From Alistipes sp. (lineage in GTDB: Bacteria > Bacteroidota > Bacteroidia > Bacteroidales > Rikenellaceae): a stretch of 64,000 nucleotides of DNA. The notes below the pieces were generated by a model that did not search any database, was not told where the DNA came from, and worked only from the letters and a program-made list of their open reading frames with translations. The stretch is taken from NCBI GenBank assembly GCA_017547175.1, contig JAFYQI010000002.1, forward strand, positions 1 through 64,000, in the 5' to 3' direction. The stretch's first letter is position 1, and every line of letters starts with the position of its first letter. The translations under genes and the position numbers were made by a program. Shown here one piece after another: positions 1 through 8,756 of the stretch.

Positions 1-460
1 AATGCATTCTATGGTTGCACAAGCCTTGCAAGCATCACGATTCCCGAGGGGGTAACGACGATTGGAAGCTATGCATTCCAGGATTGCACAAGTCTTACGA
101 GCATTACAATTCCCGAGGGGGTGACGACGATTGGAAACTGTGCATTCTCATATTGCACAAGCCTTGCAAGCATCACGATTCCCGAGGGGGTAACGACAAT
201 TGGATATGAAGCATTCTATCGTTGCACCAGCCTTGCGAGCATCACGCTTCCCGAGGGGGTGACGACGATTGGAAATTATGCATTCTATGGTTGCACAAGC
301 CTTGCGAGCATCACGCTTCCCGAGGGGGTGACGACGATTGGACGTTATGCATTCCAGAATTGCAAAAGCCTTGCAAGCATCACGCTTCCCGAGGGGGTGA
401 CGGAGATTGGAGACTATGCATTCCGGGATTGCACAAGCCTAAAGAGCGTCTATTGCAAAC
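1..460 (+). repeat. 69-bp tandem coding repeat (LRR units)
   Basis: Six near-identical 69-bp units begin at about 1, 70, 139, 208, 277 and 346, with a seventh degenerating after about 415. Each encodes one 23-residue LRR. The core CCCGAGGGGGT is the same in every unit. The array continues off the left edge. Confidence 0.9.
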
Positions 461-621
461 CGACCACGCCGCCGTGGGGAGGAAGTGACATGTTCAACAA
501 CAACGCCTCCGGCCGCAAGATCTATGTACTGGCATCGGACGACGATAGCATTATCAAGGCCTACAAAGCGGCTTCGTATTGGAGTGATTACGCATCAGAC
601 ATGGAGGAGTATCAGTTTTAA
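1..621 (+). CDS. BspA-type leucine-rich repeat protein, 5' end outside window
   Basis: The reading frame is open from base 1, so the N-terminus lies upstream and the start is not visible. The visible 206 residues are about six and a half copies of a 23-residue LRR_5 unit (consensus YAFxxCTSLASITLPEGVT), followed by a non-repeat tail with a TTPP turn and a YWSDYA motif, typical of the C-terminus of BspA-like proteins. LRR_5 proteins of this type are usually secreted or surface proteins of Bacteroidetes that bind host or bacterial surfaces; that role is inferred from the family. The GTG at 121 could be mistaken for a start but lies inside a repeat. A clear terminator follows the stop. Repeat units differ mainly by single bases, so copy number may vary between strains. 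Confidence 0.88.
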   Translation, partial: NAFYGCTSLASITIPEGVTTIGSYAFQDCTSLTSITIPEGVTTIGNCAFSYCTSLASITIPEGVTTIGYEAFYRCTSLASITLPEGVTTIGNYAFYGCTSLASITLPEGVTTIGRYAFQNCKSLASITLPEGVTEIGDYAFRDCTSLKSVYCKPTTPPWGGSDMFNNNASGRKIYVLASDDDSIIKAYKAASYWSDYASDMEEYQF

Positions 622-640
622 CCGATTCCTATAACACGAG

Positions 641-676
641 AAAAGGCGTATGCAGGTTATAGCATACGCCTCTTTT
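641..676 (+). terminator. Rho-independent terminator after the LRR gene
   Basis: A 9-bp perfect stem (GGCGTATGC at 645-653 with GCATACGCC at 662-670) is flanked by AAAA and TCTTTT. It sits between convergent genes and could serve both strands. Confidence 0.85.
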
Positions 677-699
677 GTAGACCGAGGGATGATTGTTTG

Positions 700-3117
700 C
701 TAAAATTGCCAGCTGACGCGCAGGGTACAACTACGGGGTTGTGCATAGAGGTAGCGCGTGGCCTGCGGAATACGCACGGTATTGTGCTCGACACCCAGGC
801 GCTGGGAGCGCAACGACTCGTAACCATAGGAGGGATAGGATCCACCGGTCAGATTATTTGCATGGAGCGACAGCAGCAACGACGAGCGGTCAAACCGAAA
901 ACTCTTAAAGAGGGAGAGGTCGAGCGTAAAGGCATCCTGCAACCGTTCCTGCGTCGTAAAGGCGGCAAAGGTTTCGGGCGTCACACCATTTTGGCGAGCC
1001 ACACGATCGGTACGGCGCAACGGCGCAGGATCGACATACCGATTGCCCGCACAACCACCCGAAAGGCGAAAGCCCCATCCACGAGCTCCGTAGTAGCGCA
1101 CCGCAGCGAGGGCCGTCCATGCAGGCGCACCCCCAACACGGCAATCGCGCAGGTGGCTGACAGCCCCCACGTCGATCGGAGCATTGTCCGTATCGCGTAA
1201 AATCGTCACCACGGGATCGGCCACATAGCGATAGCTCCCCCACGATGCAGCTGCCGAGAGGGTCCAACGATAGGAGACACGCCACTGCAAAGCCCCCTCG
1301 ACACCCAACGCTTGGGTTGCCAAACCCGCCAGGGTCATATCGGCATAGGAGGCCGCCAAATCGTCGTAATAACGCGTAGAGTGAATGCCATCGGCACGGC
1401 GATTCAGAAAGAGCGTCAGCTCGGAATCAAGCATTTCGCCACGTTGGCGGTATCCCAATTGTGCCGACCAATACTGCTCGGCAAGGGGTTGATCAACCGT
1501 GCGGTTGTTGTAGAGCGGCTGCACAAAGAGCGAGGCGATGGCCGGGTTTTCACGTCCCGAAGCCAGGCGTAACTCCAGGTAGCTGCGCGGCGAGAAGGTC
1601 CAGCCCGCCGCCATGCGCAACGCATAGGTATCGAGGCGAATCTGTCGACTTGCCCCATAGGAGCCTGCACCTGCAAAGAGCTCTTTTTCGTAGAAGCCAT
1701 AACGCGAAAGCAGCGCTTGCCCAACCTCTCCCGAAAACTCGGCTTGCAACCGATCGGCTCGCCACAACGCATGTGCCCACACCGTGGCATCGACTTGGCG
1801 CAGGGCGTAATCATAACCAAAGCGATCGCCCTCACCAATACGACGTCCCGGATCGCGCAGGTTATTCTGCAGGCGGTTAGAATAGCTGTCATCATCGACC
1901 AGGTAGTAGTCGATATCGGTCAAGTATTGCGCACCCAGCAGATCGCGCATCTGCTTGTAATAGCGATCGTTCCGAACATCAGCACGCACACCGCCATCCA
2001 ACTCGACCGCCCCAACACGATGGCTGACATCGGCCACCAGCGAAAGGTGCATCACACGTGTCACACGATCCTCCAAGGTGTAGATAGCCTCACCATTCCG
2101 CAGGCAGTTCTGCGCCACGAGTTCATCCCAATTGATCTGTGTGTAGCGCGGATCGGCCGATCGCCACGCCTCTTCCGAAGCTCGATCTTCAGTATAGGAT
2201 GGCATATAACGGTAATTATCAGGCAGGGGCGAACGTGCATCATACCACCCTAACGCGCTCTGACGTTGCTGCCCATATTCACCACCAAGCGACACCCGAG
2301 CCATCGTGGATTCGCCCAACCGATATTGAAACGAAGTGGCCAAAAACGGCAGTCGTTCACGGCGCACACGCGCATTAAAGACCTCACCCTCACGAAATCC
2401 CCAGGAGGGGTTGTAGTAAGGGTCTTCGACCAAGCGGAAAGCCTCTTCGGTAGAGGATGAACGCAGGCCGCGTTCAACAAGCGGAACAGTGCCATAAAGG
2501 GTCCAACTCGCGCCCGATGCCCATGCACGTGAAAAGCGAACTGCTGCCAAGAGCGAACGGGTATATACACCCTCCATGCGCAGATCAGCACCCATCGTCA
2601 CATCGAGGGCTGCACCCACCTGCCACGGACCTATCTCCTGATTCATCAGCACACGTCCGCCCAAGCGGTAGTTACGATCGACCAGACGCACCGAGGCGGC
2701 ATAGGGCATCAACGGCAATGCATCGTCGAACTCGTAGTTTTCACCCTCCCCCGCCATGGCTCTGCCGGCAGGTCCAGCCGATACGCCAGCATGCATGGTG
2801 ACCACACCACCCAATGCACGAGCCAATGTCAGATGACGATAGGAGCAGGTAATACCCATCAACGAAGTGGCGTGAGCACTACGCTCCTCGCCCCGCCGAC
2901 GAATAGTCACACGTGGCAGATTGTAGTCGGTCAACGAGCCGTAGAGGTCGGTAGCCGATCGCACTGCACGATAAAAAAGCGTCGAGTCAGAGAGCGGATC
3001 AGGGATCCGTTCCTCCGACTCGGCGTAAGGATAATAAGGTCCGTCTTCAGCCTGTTGAGCCAATGCCGACACTGAGAATGACAGCAACAGCAACAAAAAA
3101 GCTGAAAGGCGTTTCAT
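700..3117 (-). CDS. TonB-dependent-receptor-like outer-membrane barrel with degenerate plug
   Basis: The 805-residue protein has a signal peptide (MKRLSAFLLLLLSFSVSALA, cleavage near residue 20) and a long barrel region rich in alternating aromatic and polar strands. It ends in W-Q-F, the C-terminal aromatic expected for BAM-dependent insertion. Residues about 60-110 may be a shrunken plug, but no carboxypeptidase-like N-terminal domain and no clear TonB box are visible, which is unusual against typical SusC or siderophore receptors. It starts 9 bp after the pepD stop, so the two are probably cotranscribed. The substrate cannot be told from sequence. It could be a receptor or a barrel that has lost gating. 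Confidence 0.75.
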   Translation of the reverse strand: MKRLSAFLLLLLSFSVSALAQQAEDGPYYPYAESEERIPDPLSDSTLFYRAVRSATDLYGSLTDYNLPRVTIRRRGEERSAHATSLMGITCSYRHLTLARALGGVVTMHAGVSAGPAGRAMAGEGENYEFDDALPLMPYAASVRLVDRNYRLGGRVLMNQEIGPWQVGAALDVTMGADLRMEGVYTRSLLAAVRFSRAWASGASWTLYGTVPLVERGLRSSSTEEAFRLVEDPYYNPSWGFREGEVFNARVRRERLPFLATSFQYRLGESTMARVSLGGEYGQQRQSALGWYDARSPLPDNYRYMPSYTEDRASEEAWRSADPRYTQINWDELVAQNCLRNGEAIYTLEDRVTRVMHLSLVADVSHRVGAVELDGGVRADVRNDRYYKQMRDLLGAQYLTDIDYYLVDDDSYSNRLQNNLRDPGRRIGEGDRFGYDYALRQVDATVWAHALWRADRLQAEFSGEVGQALLSRYGFYEKELFAGAGSYGASRQIRLDTYALRMAAGWTFSPRSYLELRLASGRENPAIASLFVQPLYNNRTVDQPLAEQYWSAQLGYRQRGEMLDSELTLFLNRRADGIHSTRYYDDLAASYADMTLAGLATQALGVEGALQWRVSYRWTLSAAASWGSYRYVADPVVTILRDTDNAPIDVGAVSHLRDCRVGGAPAWTALAAVRYYGARGWGFRLSGGCAGNRYVDPAPLRRTDRVARQNGVTPETFAAFTTQERLQDAFTLDLSLFKSFRFDRSSLLLSLHANNLTGGSYPSYGYESLRSQRLGVEHNTVRIPQATRYLYAQPRSCTLRVSWQF

Positions 3118-3126
3118 ATCTTTTGT

Positions 3127-4578
3127 TTAGATTCGGCGCAACACCTCACACAGCAGATCCCAGAATTTGGGAACAGTCGCAATCTCCAAGCGCTCATCGG
3201 GAGAATGTACACCGCGCAACGTGGGACCAAACGACACCATCTCCAACTCAGGATACTTCTCCAAGAACAAGCCACACTCCAATCCAGCATGGATGGCTCG
3301 CACCTTCGGCTCAGTTGCAAAAAGATCCTGGTAGGCAGCGGCGGTGATCTCCAGCAGGCGCGATTCGGGGTTGGGATTCCAACCCGGATAACCGTCCGTA
3401 TGGGCTACATCGGCACCGGCCAATGAGAATACCGACTCTACCATCTGAGCCACATAGGTCTTGGCACTTTCGACTGACGATCGTTGCGACGAGGTTACCA
3501 CAATGGTCTCATCATCAACAAACTTCACCGAAGCCAGGTTAGTCGAAGTCTCCACCAATCCGGGCATAGCAAACGACATCGAAATCACCCCATTAGGAAC
3601 ACCTACGAGGGCATAAATCAGTGCTTGTTGCGTCTTCTGATCGAGTACTCGATCCACTTCGGGCATTTCATTGAGCGTGATCTTAAAGTTGGGCTCGCGG
3701 AAACGGAACTCTTGCTCCAAATCAGCAGCAAAAAGGCGATAGCGTTCCTCGAAATCGGCCTTATACTTGGTCGGAACACCAAAAATAGCATAGGCTTCGC
3801 GCGGAATAGCATTACGCAGATTACCACCCGAGAAGTAGCTCAGGCGCAGCTCACAACTCTGCATACCATCCCACATAAGACGCGCAACTGTCTTATTCGA
3901 ATTGACACGACCCTTATCGATATCATCACCCGAGTGACCTCCCAACAGATCGGAGACATCAACACGGTAGAAGGCATAGTTTTTCGGCGCAGCCTCCATC
4001 TTGGCATGGAACGTAGCAATCGTATCGATACCACCGGCGCAACCGATGAAGAGTTCACCCTCATCCTCCGAGTCGAGGTTTACGAGGTACTTACCCGTCA
4101 GCATACCCTCACCCAACTCAAAAGCACCTGTCAGACCGGTCTCTTCATCAACTGTAAAGAGTGCCTCCAGCGGACCATGAGGCACCGTTTCATCGAGCAT
4201 CAGGGCCAACGCAGCAGCCATACCGATACCGCAATCGGCGCCCAGGGTCGTACCCTCAGCCTTCACCCATTCATCCTCGATGCGGGTGCGAATCGGATCG
4301 TGCTCGAAGTCGAACTCCACGTCCGAATTCTTCTCGCAAACCATATCCATATGCGACTGCAGAATAACCGTCGGACGATCCTCCATACCGGCCGTGGCAG
4401 GCTTCAGCATCACCACATTACCGATTGCATCCTTCTTATACTCGATACCATGCTGTTTGGCAAACTCGACAAGGAACTCGATAATCTTCGTCTCTTTCTT
4501 CGAGGGACGCGGTACACGCGTAATGGCATCAAACTGTTCCCAAACAAGTTTGGGTTCAAGATTCGTAATCGTTGACAT
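3127..4578 (-). CDS. pepD: Aminoacyl-histidine dipeptidase (PepD, M20C)
   Basis: This cytosolic zinc dipeptidase of 483 residues hydrolyses Xaa-His and related dipeptides. The M20 metal ligands are visible: HMDMV (His76, Asp78), the bridging Asp115 in GADCGIG, the catalytic Glu pair in DEETG near 145, Asp169 in NLDSEDE, and a late His in the GVHSPDE segment. Length matches the family. It is followed after 9 bp by the barrel protein gene and preceded by a leader of about 150 bases that holds a GC-rich hairpin. A TATCTTTG box at 4734-4741 on the minus strand is the likely promoter. Confidence 0.93.
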   Translation of the reverse strand: MSTITNLEPKLVWEQFDAITRVPRPSKKETKIIEFLVEFAKQHGIEYKKDAIGNVVMLKPATAGMEDRPTVILQSHMDMVCEKNSDVEFDFEHDPIRTRIEDEWVKAEGTTLGADCGIGMAAALALMLDETVPHGPLEALFTVDEETGLTGAFELGEGMLTGKYLVNLDSEDEGELFIGCAGGIDTIATFHAKMEAAPKNYAFYRVDVSDLLGGHSGDDIDKGRVNSNKTVARLMWDGMQSCELRLSYFSGGNLRNAIPREAYAIFGVPTKYKADFEERYRLFAADLEQEFRFREPNFKITLNEMPEVDRVLDQKTQQALIYALVGVPNGVISMSFAMPGLVETSTNLASVKFVDDETIVVTSSQRSSVESAKTYVAQMVESVFSLAGADVAHTDGYPGWNPNPESRLLEITAAAYQDLFATEPKVRAIHAGLECGLFLEKYPELEMVSFGPTLRGVHSPDERLEIATVPKFWDLLCEVLRRI

Positions 4579-4660
4579 CTATTAATCGTTTTATGTTTAT
4601 TCTATCTGTTCACGCTTGGCCTGGCAGTTCCCGCCGCCGTTGGCGTCGTCTGCAGATTTT

Positions 4661-4719
4661 ACCCACCCCCAAACCCCCGCCTTAGGCAGGGGCTTGGTCG
4701 CTTCGCTCCCTTGGGTGGT
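4661..4719 (-). repeat. GC-rich intergenic hairpin in the pepD leader
   Basis: A nested inverted repeat has an outer stem of ACCCACCC (4661-4668) with GGGTGGT (713-719 of the same kilobase) and an inner stem of CCCCCGCC with GGCAGGGG around a TTA loop. It lies between the putative pepD promoter and start codon, so it would be in the mRNA leader. It looks like a dispersed intergenic repeat, though no second copy is in this window. Confidence 0.6.
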
Positions 4720-4733
4720 GCTAATATCGGTCA

Positions 4734-4741
4734 CAAAGATA
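4734..4741 (-). promoter_or_regulatory. Putative -7 box (TATCTTTG) for pepD
   Basis: This matches the Bacteroidetes TAnnTTTG consensus on the minus strand, about 155 bases before the pepD start codon. No equally good box lies closer. Confidence 0.5.
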
Positions 4742-4764
4742 CACTTTTATCTATAAACCGACAA

Positions 4765-5739
4765 TCAATCGGCCACTTTGCGGTACTCAATCACAACGGT
4801 TTGACCGTTATACTCGTATGTGCTCGATAAATGACGGATAAAATCAGGCTTCGTCTGATCGTCAAACCACGCCTCTACAACCAATCGACCACCTTCGCCC
4901 GGATTCCAATGCGGCGTGAAGATGTTTAATTTTCGATTATTGCTGATATTCAGCTTTTTGATTTGGCAACTCGAGCAATCGAACTCGGTCAATTCCGCGT
5001 TTCCACCCATATCGATTTCGCTGATCGGATTCCCCTCGCAGTGAAGCAATTGCAGTTTCGGATTCTGCTTTACATCCAATTTCGTCAAAGCGTTAACACC
5101 TACATGCAACCACTCGAGATTGGGACAATGATCAACCGCCAAACTCTTTAACTTACCTTGTAGAGCGACCAGGCGCTCGAGCTTCGTGCAGGAGGATATA
5201 TTCAACGCACCAAGCGACGAGTTCTGCCCGCAATAGAGCCACCTGAGCTCCGGACACTGACTAAAATCAAGGGACGAAAGTTTGTTATTGGTAAGATAGA
5301 CCCACTTCAGGCAGTCATTCGCGCCAAACTGCACCGAGCTGAGTTGATTTTGTTCCAACGACACCTCTTCGAGCAACGGATTACGGCTTAAATCGGCCGA
5401 GGTGAGTTTGTGGCAATCGCAACGCAACTTTTTCAACGACTCGAAATATTCGATACCGCGCAACGATGTAATCGGATCGTAGGTAATCAGCAAATCGCCA
5501 TAGACGAAATCAATCTTTTCGATTTTGCGCACATCGGCACGAGTAATCCGCAAAGCATTAGCAATCAGTTTGTGGCGCTGAAGCTCCTTTGCAAAATTCG
5601 CATCAATGTGTGCTGTAATATCCTCCGTATAGTCAATTTCGGGCTTCGGTGTCGGCTCCTCCTCCGGACCACCCTCACTGCATGCCACAAAAGAGACAGA
5701 GAGTATCAAAAGCCACATCAGCATCAGTCTTTTCATCAC
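4765..5739 (-). CDS. Leucine-rich repeat lipoprotein
   Basis: The 324-residue protein begins with a lipoprotein signal (MMKRLMLMWLLILSVSFVAC) whose Cys20 is followed by SEGG, suggesting anchoring in the outer or inner membrane leaflet. A low-complexity EEEPTPKP linker is followed by about eight LRR-like units (residues about 100-290) with motifs such as LEEVSLEQNQLSSV and LRWLYCGQN, close to the Bacteroidetes internalin-like lipoproteins. Function is unknown beyond likely protein or glycan binding. A possible -7 box lies upstream at 5774-5781. An alternative start one codon downstream is possible. Confidence 0.82.
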   Translation of the reverse strand: MMKRLMLMWLLILSVSFVACSEGGPEEEPTPKPEIDYTEDITAHIDANFAKELQRHKLIANALRITRADVRKIEKIDFVYGDLLITYDPITSLRGIEYFESLKKLRCDCHKLTSADLSRNPLLEEVSLEQNQLSSVQFGANDCLKWVYLTNNKLSSLDFSQCPELRWLYCGQNSSLGALNISSCTKLERLVALQGKLKSLAVDHCPNLEWLHVGVNALTKLDVKQNPKLQLLHCEGNPISEIDMGGNAELTEFDCSSCQIKKLNISNNRKLNIFTPHWNPGEGGRLVVEAWFDDQTKPDFIRHLSSTYEYNGQTVVIEYRKVAD

Positions 5740-5773
5740 TATCGGTTATTCGAAATACATAGAATAGCTCATG

Positions 5774-5781
5774 CAAAAATA
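5774..5781 (-). promoter_or_regulatory. Putative -7 box (TATTTTTG) for the LRR lipoprotein
   Basis: A TAnnTTTG match on the minus strand lies 35 bases before the start codon, back to back with the era promoter. Confidence 0.5.
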
Positions 5782-5802
5782 GGATATTTTCCGATAAATT
5801 CC

Positions 5803-5810
5803 TACCTTTG
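5803..5810 (+). promoter_or_regulatory. Putative -7 box (TACCTTTG) for era
   Basis: A perfect TAnnTTTG box lies 23 bases before the era ATG, giving a leader of about 17 bases. Confidence 0.65.
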
Positions 5811-5832
5811 CGCGTAAATATAAAATACAGGT

Positions 5833-6714
5833 ATGCACAAATCCGGCTTCGTTAATATCATCGGCAACCCCAACGTAGGTAAATCGACGCTGATGAACCA
5901 ACTCGTGGGCGAAAAGCTCTCGATCATCACCTCCAAGGCACAAACTACGCGCCACCGCATCATGGGTGTCGTTTCGGGCGAGGATTTTCAGATCGTCTAT
6001 TCCGACACACCGGGTATCTTGAAGCCCTCCTACAAGTTGCAGGAGTCGATGATGAAGTTCGTGACGGGTGCCCTGACCGACGCCGATGTGATCCTCTTCG
6101 TGACGGATACGGTGGAGGAGTCGGATCGTGCAGCCGAGATTCTATCGAAACTCAAGAAGACCTCGATTCCGGTCATCGTCGTAGTCAATAAGGTCGATCT
6201 GTCGAATCCGGCCGATCTTGAGGCGTTGGTCGAGAAGTGGCATACTGAACTCCCCGAGGCTCGCATCGTGCCCGTATCGGCCAAGGAGTCGTTCAATATC
6301 GAGCCGCTCTTCCAGACGATTCTCGATCTGCTGCCCGAAGGTCCTGCCTACTACCCAAAGGACACGCTGACGGACAAAACATTGCGTTTCTTCGCATCGG
6401 AGATCATCCGCGAAAAGATCCTGAAGTTCTACGACAAGGAGATCCCCTATTCGTGCGAGATTGCTATTGATTCATACAAGGAGGAGCCGACGATTGACCG
6501 CATTTCGGCCACGATCTACGTCTCGCGCGACTCACAGAAGGGCATTGTGATTGGCCACAAGGGAGAGAAGCTGAAGAAGGTGGGCAAGGCTGCCCGCGAA
6601 GACATGGAGGCCTTCCTCGATAAGAAGGTCTTCCTGCAGCTCTACGTCAAGGTCAATGACGATTGGCGCAACAACGACCGCGAGTTGCGCCGCTTCGGCT
6701 ACGAACTCGAATAA
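5833..6714 (+). CDS. era: GTPase Era
   Basis: Era is an essential GTPase that binds 16S rRNA near its 3' end during small-subunit maturation. The 293 residues show G1 GNPNVGKS (residues 11-18), a T-rich switch, DTPG (G3), NKVD (G4) and a SAKE motif (G5). A C-terminal KH domain contains VIGHKGEKLKKVGKAARED. Length is normal for the family. The TPR gene starts 32 bp downstream and may be in the same transcript. Confidence 0.97.
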   Translation: MHKSGFVNIIGNPNVGKSTLMNQLVGEKLSIITSKAQTTRHRIMGVVSGEDFQIVYSDTPGILKPSYKLQESMMKFVTGALTDADVILFVTDTVEESDRAAEILSKLKKTSIPVIVVVNKVDLSNPADLEALVEKWHTELPEARIVPVSAKESFNIEPLFQTILDLLPEGPAYYPKDTLTDKTLRFFASEIIREKILKFYDKEIPYSCEIAIDSYKEEPTIDRISATIYVSRDSQKGIVIGHKGEKLKKVGKAAREDMEAFLDKKVFLQLYVKVNDDWRNNDRELRRFGYELE

Positions 6715-6746
6715 TAAACCAAACTCAAAACGCGTTAAAGTTCTGC

Positions 6747-8735
6747 ATGCAGCGTCTACGACACCTCTTTATAACCCTTGTGGTGCTCTTCGTCGCCACG
6801 GAGACATCGGCTCAATACAACAGAGAGTACTTCTTCTGGGTGGGTCGTCGTTGCATGATGAACAACGATTACCAAGAGGCCATTCGCACGCTAAACACTT
6901 TGCTTCGTTTCGACGATGAGGCCTTCGAGGGTTACTTTCTGCGTGGCATTGCCAAATACAACCTCGACGACCTGCTGGGTGCCGAGGGAGATTTCACGAC
7001 TGCTATTCAACTCAATCCGGTCTACACGCAAGCCTACACATATCGCGCAATTACTCGCTCACGATTAGGAAATTACGATGACGCACTTCAAGATTTCCGT
7101 GAAGCAATTGATCTGCGTCCCGACCTACCGGGGCCTTACTACAGCCGTGGCGTCACCCGACTTTTGAACCAACAATTCGAGGAGGCTATTGCCGATTTCG
7201 ACAAATTTGTACGTCATGAAAACAAGGTAGCAGATGCCTATATCTGTCGTGGTTTGAGCTACCTGCACCTAAAGGATACGGTAAAAGCATACGAGGATTT
7301 CGAGCGAGGAATCCGCACCAACCGCGAAAGCCCCAACGGCTATAACCGTCGTGGCACGCTCTATATGCAGCAGGATCGTTTCGAGGAGGCCGAGGCCGAC
7401 TTCAATATGGCAATCGCCTGCGATTCGACCTATCTGCTCTCTTATTTTAACCGCGCCCTGGTCTATTCGGACACCAATCGCCCCTTGGCTGCTTTAGCCG
7501 ATTTCGACAAGGTGATCAGTCTCGATTCGACCAACTCACTCACCTACTTCAACCGAGCAATCCTGCGCAGCAACATCGGCGATTATAATCGCGCGTTGGA
7601 GGACTACGACAAGGTGGCACTCTATTCGCCCAACAATGTCTTGGTCTATTACAATCGTGCCAATGTCCATGCTCAACTCGGTGAAATCGAAAAGGCGATC
7701 AAAGATTATTCGTCAGCTATTGAGCTCTACCCCGATTTTGCCAACGCATACATCTATCGTGGTCGTTTACGAGCTCTGCTGCGTGACCAAAAAGGTGCTC
7801 GCAACGATCAGGCTATAGCTCAAAAAAAGATTGCGGCCTATCGTGACCGCCTGAGCGATAGCACCTACTCGATCTATGCTGACACCACCCAGCACTTTGA
7901 CAAACTGCTCTCTTTCGACAGCAAGTTTGCAGGTTCGTCGTTCAACCGAATCACGGCACAAGGAGGTGGACGTGAAGAGATGCGTTTGTTGCCCCTCTTC
8001 AAATTTACCCTCATGCAGCCCGACTCGACAGTCGGCATGAAGCACTACAGCCCGAAACGTCTGGAGGATTTCTTAAAGCGTATCGACAATCGTTATTTAG
8101 CCCTTTCATGGCGCGATTCGTCGTTACCGGCCGACACCCTCGTCATGCTCGACAAGGAATACACTCGCCAAATCAATGTGAGTGCGCCTTCGTGGATTGA
8201 CTTCTTCGAGCGAGGTATCTCCCAGTCGCTTATCAAGCAATATACCAACTCGGTCAACACTTATACTTCGGCCATTGAGTTAAATCCCTCGAATCCGTTC
8301 CTCTACCTGAACCGTTCGACCACACGCGCCGAGATGATCGACTTCATCTCCTCGATTGACAACTCATATCAGCGTATCACGATCGACTCGGATCCGGCAA
8401 ACCGCCTGCACAACAACTCGAAGCGCACCTACAGCTACGACGAGGCGATAGCCGATTTGAACAAGGTCTTGAAACTCTATCCCGATTTTGCATACGCCTA
8501 CTACAACCGCGCTAACCTCAGTGCGCTATCGGGTGATTTACCGGCCGCCTACGAAGACTACACAAAGGCGATTGAGCTCAATCCTCACTTTGCCGAGGCC
8601 TACTACAACCGAGGCATTGTCCAAATCTTCATGAAAGATACACGCAAGGGATGCCTCGATATTTCGAAATCCGGCGAATTGGGTATCGTAGAGGCCTACG
8701 AGGTATTGAAACAATATGCCCACAGCACAGAATAA
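6747..8735 (+). CDS. Secreted tetratricopeptide-repeat protein
   Basis: The chosen ATG at 6747 gives a signal peptide (MQRLRHLFITLVVLFVATET, then SAQ). An in-frame upstream start at 6663 would overlap era and bury this signal. The mature part has about nine consecutive TPR units (roughly residues 35-350), a non-TPR stretch of about 120 residues, then three or four more TPRs near the C-terminus, with motifs such as AYYNRANL and YDEAIADLNKVL. It is probably a periplasmic scaffold for protein complexes. No enzymatic motif is seen. It sits between era and an MFS carrier, 21 bp ahead of the latter. Confidence 0.85.
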   Translation: MQRLRHLFITLVVLFVATETSAQYNREYFFWVGRRCMMNNDYQEAIRTLNTLLRFDDEAFEGYFLRGIAKYNLDDLLGAEGDFTTAIQLNPVYTQAYTYRAITRSRLGNYDDALQDFREAIDLRPDLPGPYYSRGVTRLLNQQFEEAIADFDKFVRHENKVADAYICRGLSYLHLKDTVKAYEDFERGIRTNRESPNGYNRRGTLYMQQDRFEEAEADFNMAIACDSTYLLSYFNRALVYSDTNRPLAALADFDKVISLDSTNSLTYFNRAILRSNIGDYNRALEDYDKVALYSPNNVLVYYNRANVHAQLGEIEKAIKDYSSAIELYPDFANAYIYRGRLRALLRDQKGARNDQAIAQKKIAAYRDRLSDSTYSIYADTTQHFDKLLSFDSKFAGSSFNRITAQGGGREEMRLLPLFKFTLMQPDSTVGMKHYSPKRLEDFLKRIDNRYLALSWRDSSLPADTLVMLDKEYTRQINVSAPSWIDFFERGISQSLIKQYTNSVNTYTSAIELNPSNPFLYLNRSTTRAEMIDFISSIDNSYQRITIDSDPANRLHNNSKRTYSYDEAIADLNKVLKLYPDFAYAYYNRANLSALSGDLPAAYEDYTKAIELNPHFAEAYYNRGIVQIFMKDTRKGCLDISKSGELGIVEAYEVLKQYAHSTE

Positions 8736-8756
8736 CAAACTTAATCTTAAATATTT

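Noticed and set aside
1-460. CRISPR array
   Set aside because: The units are 69 bp with no unique spacers and are in frame with an LRR protein.
15-488. Short frames in the other phases of the LRR repeat
   Set aside because: They are periodic only because the DNA repeat unit is a multiple of three; they encode no known repeat.
3484-4575. A 363-codon open frame opposite pepD
   Set aside because: It is antisense to a well-supported enzyme and has no recognisable motif.
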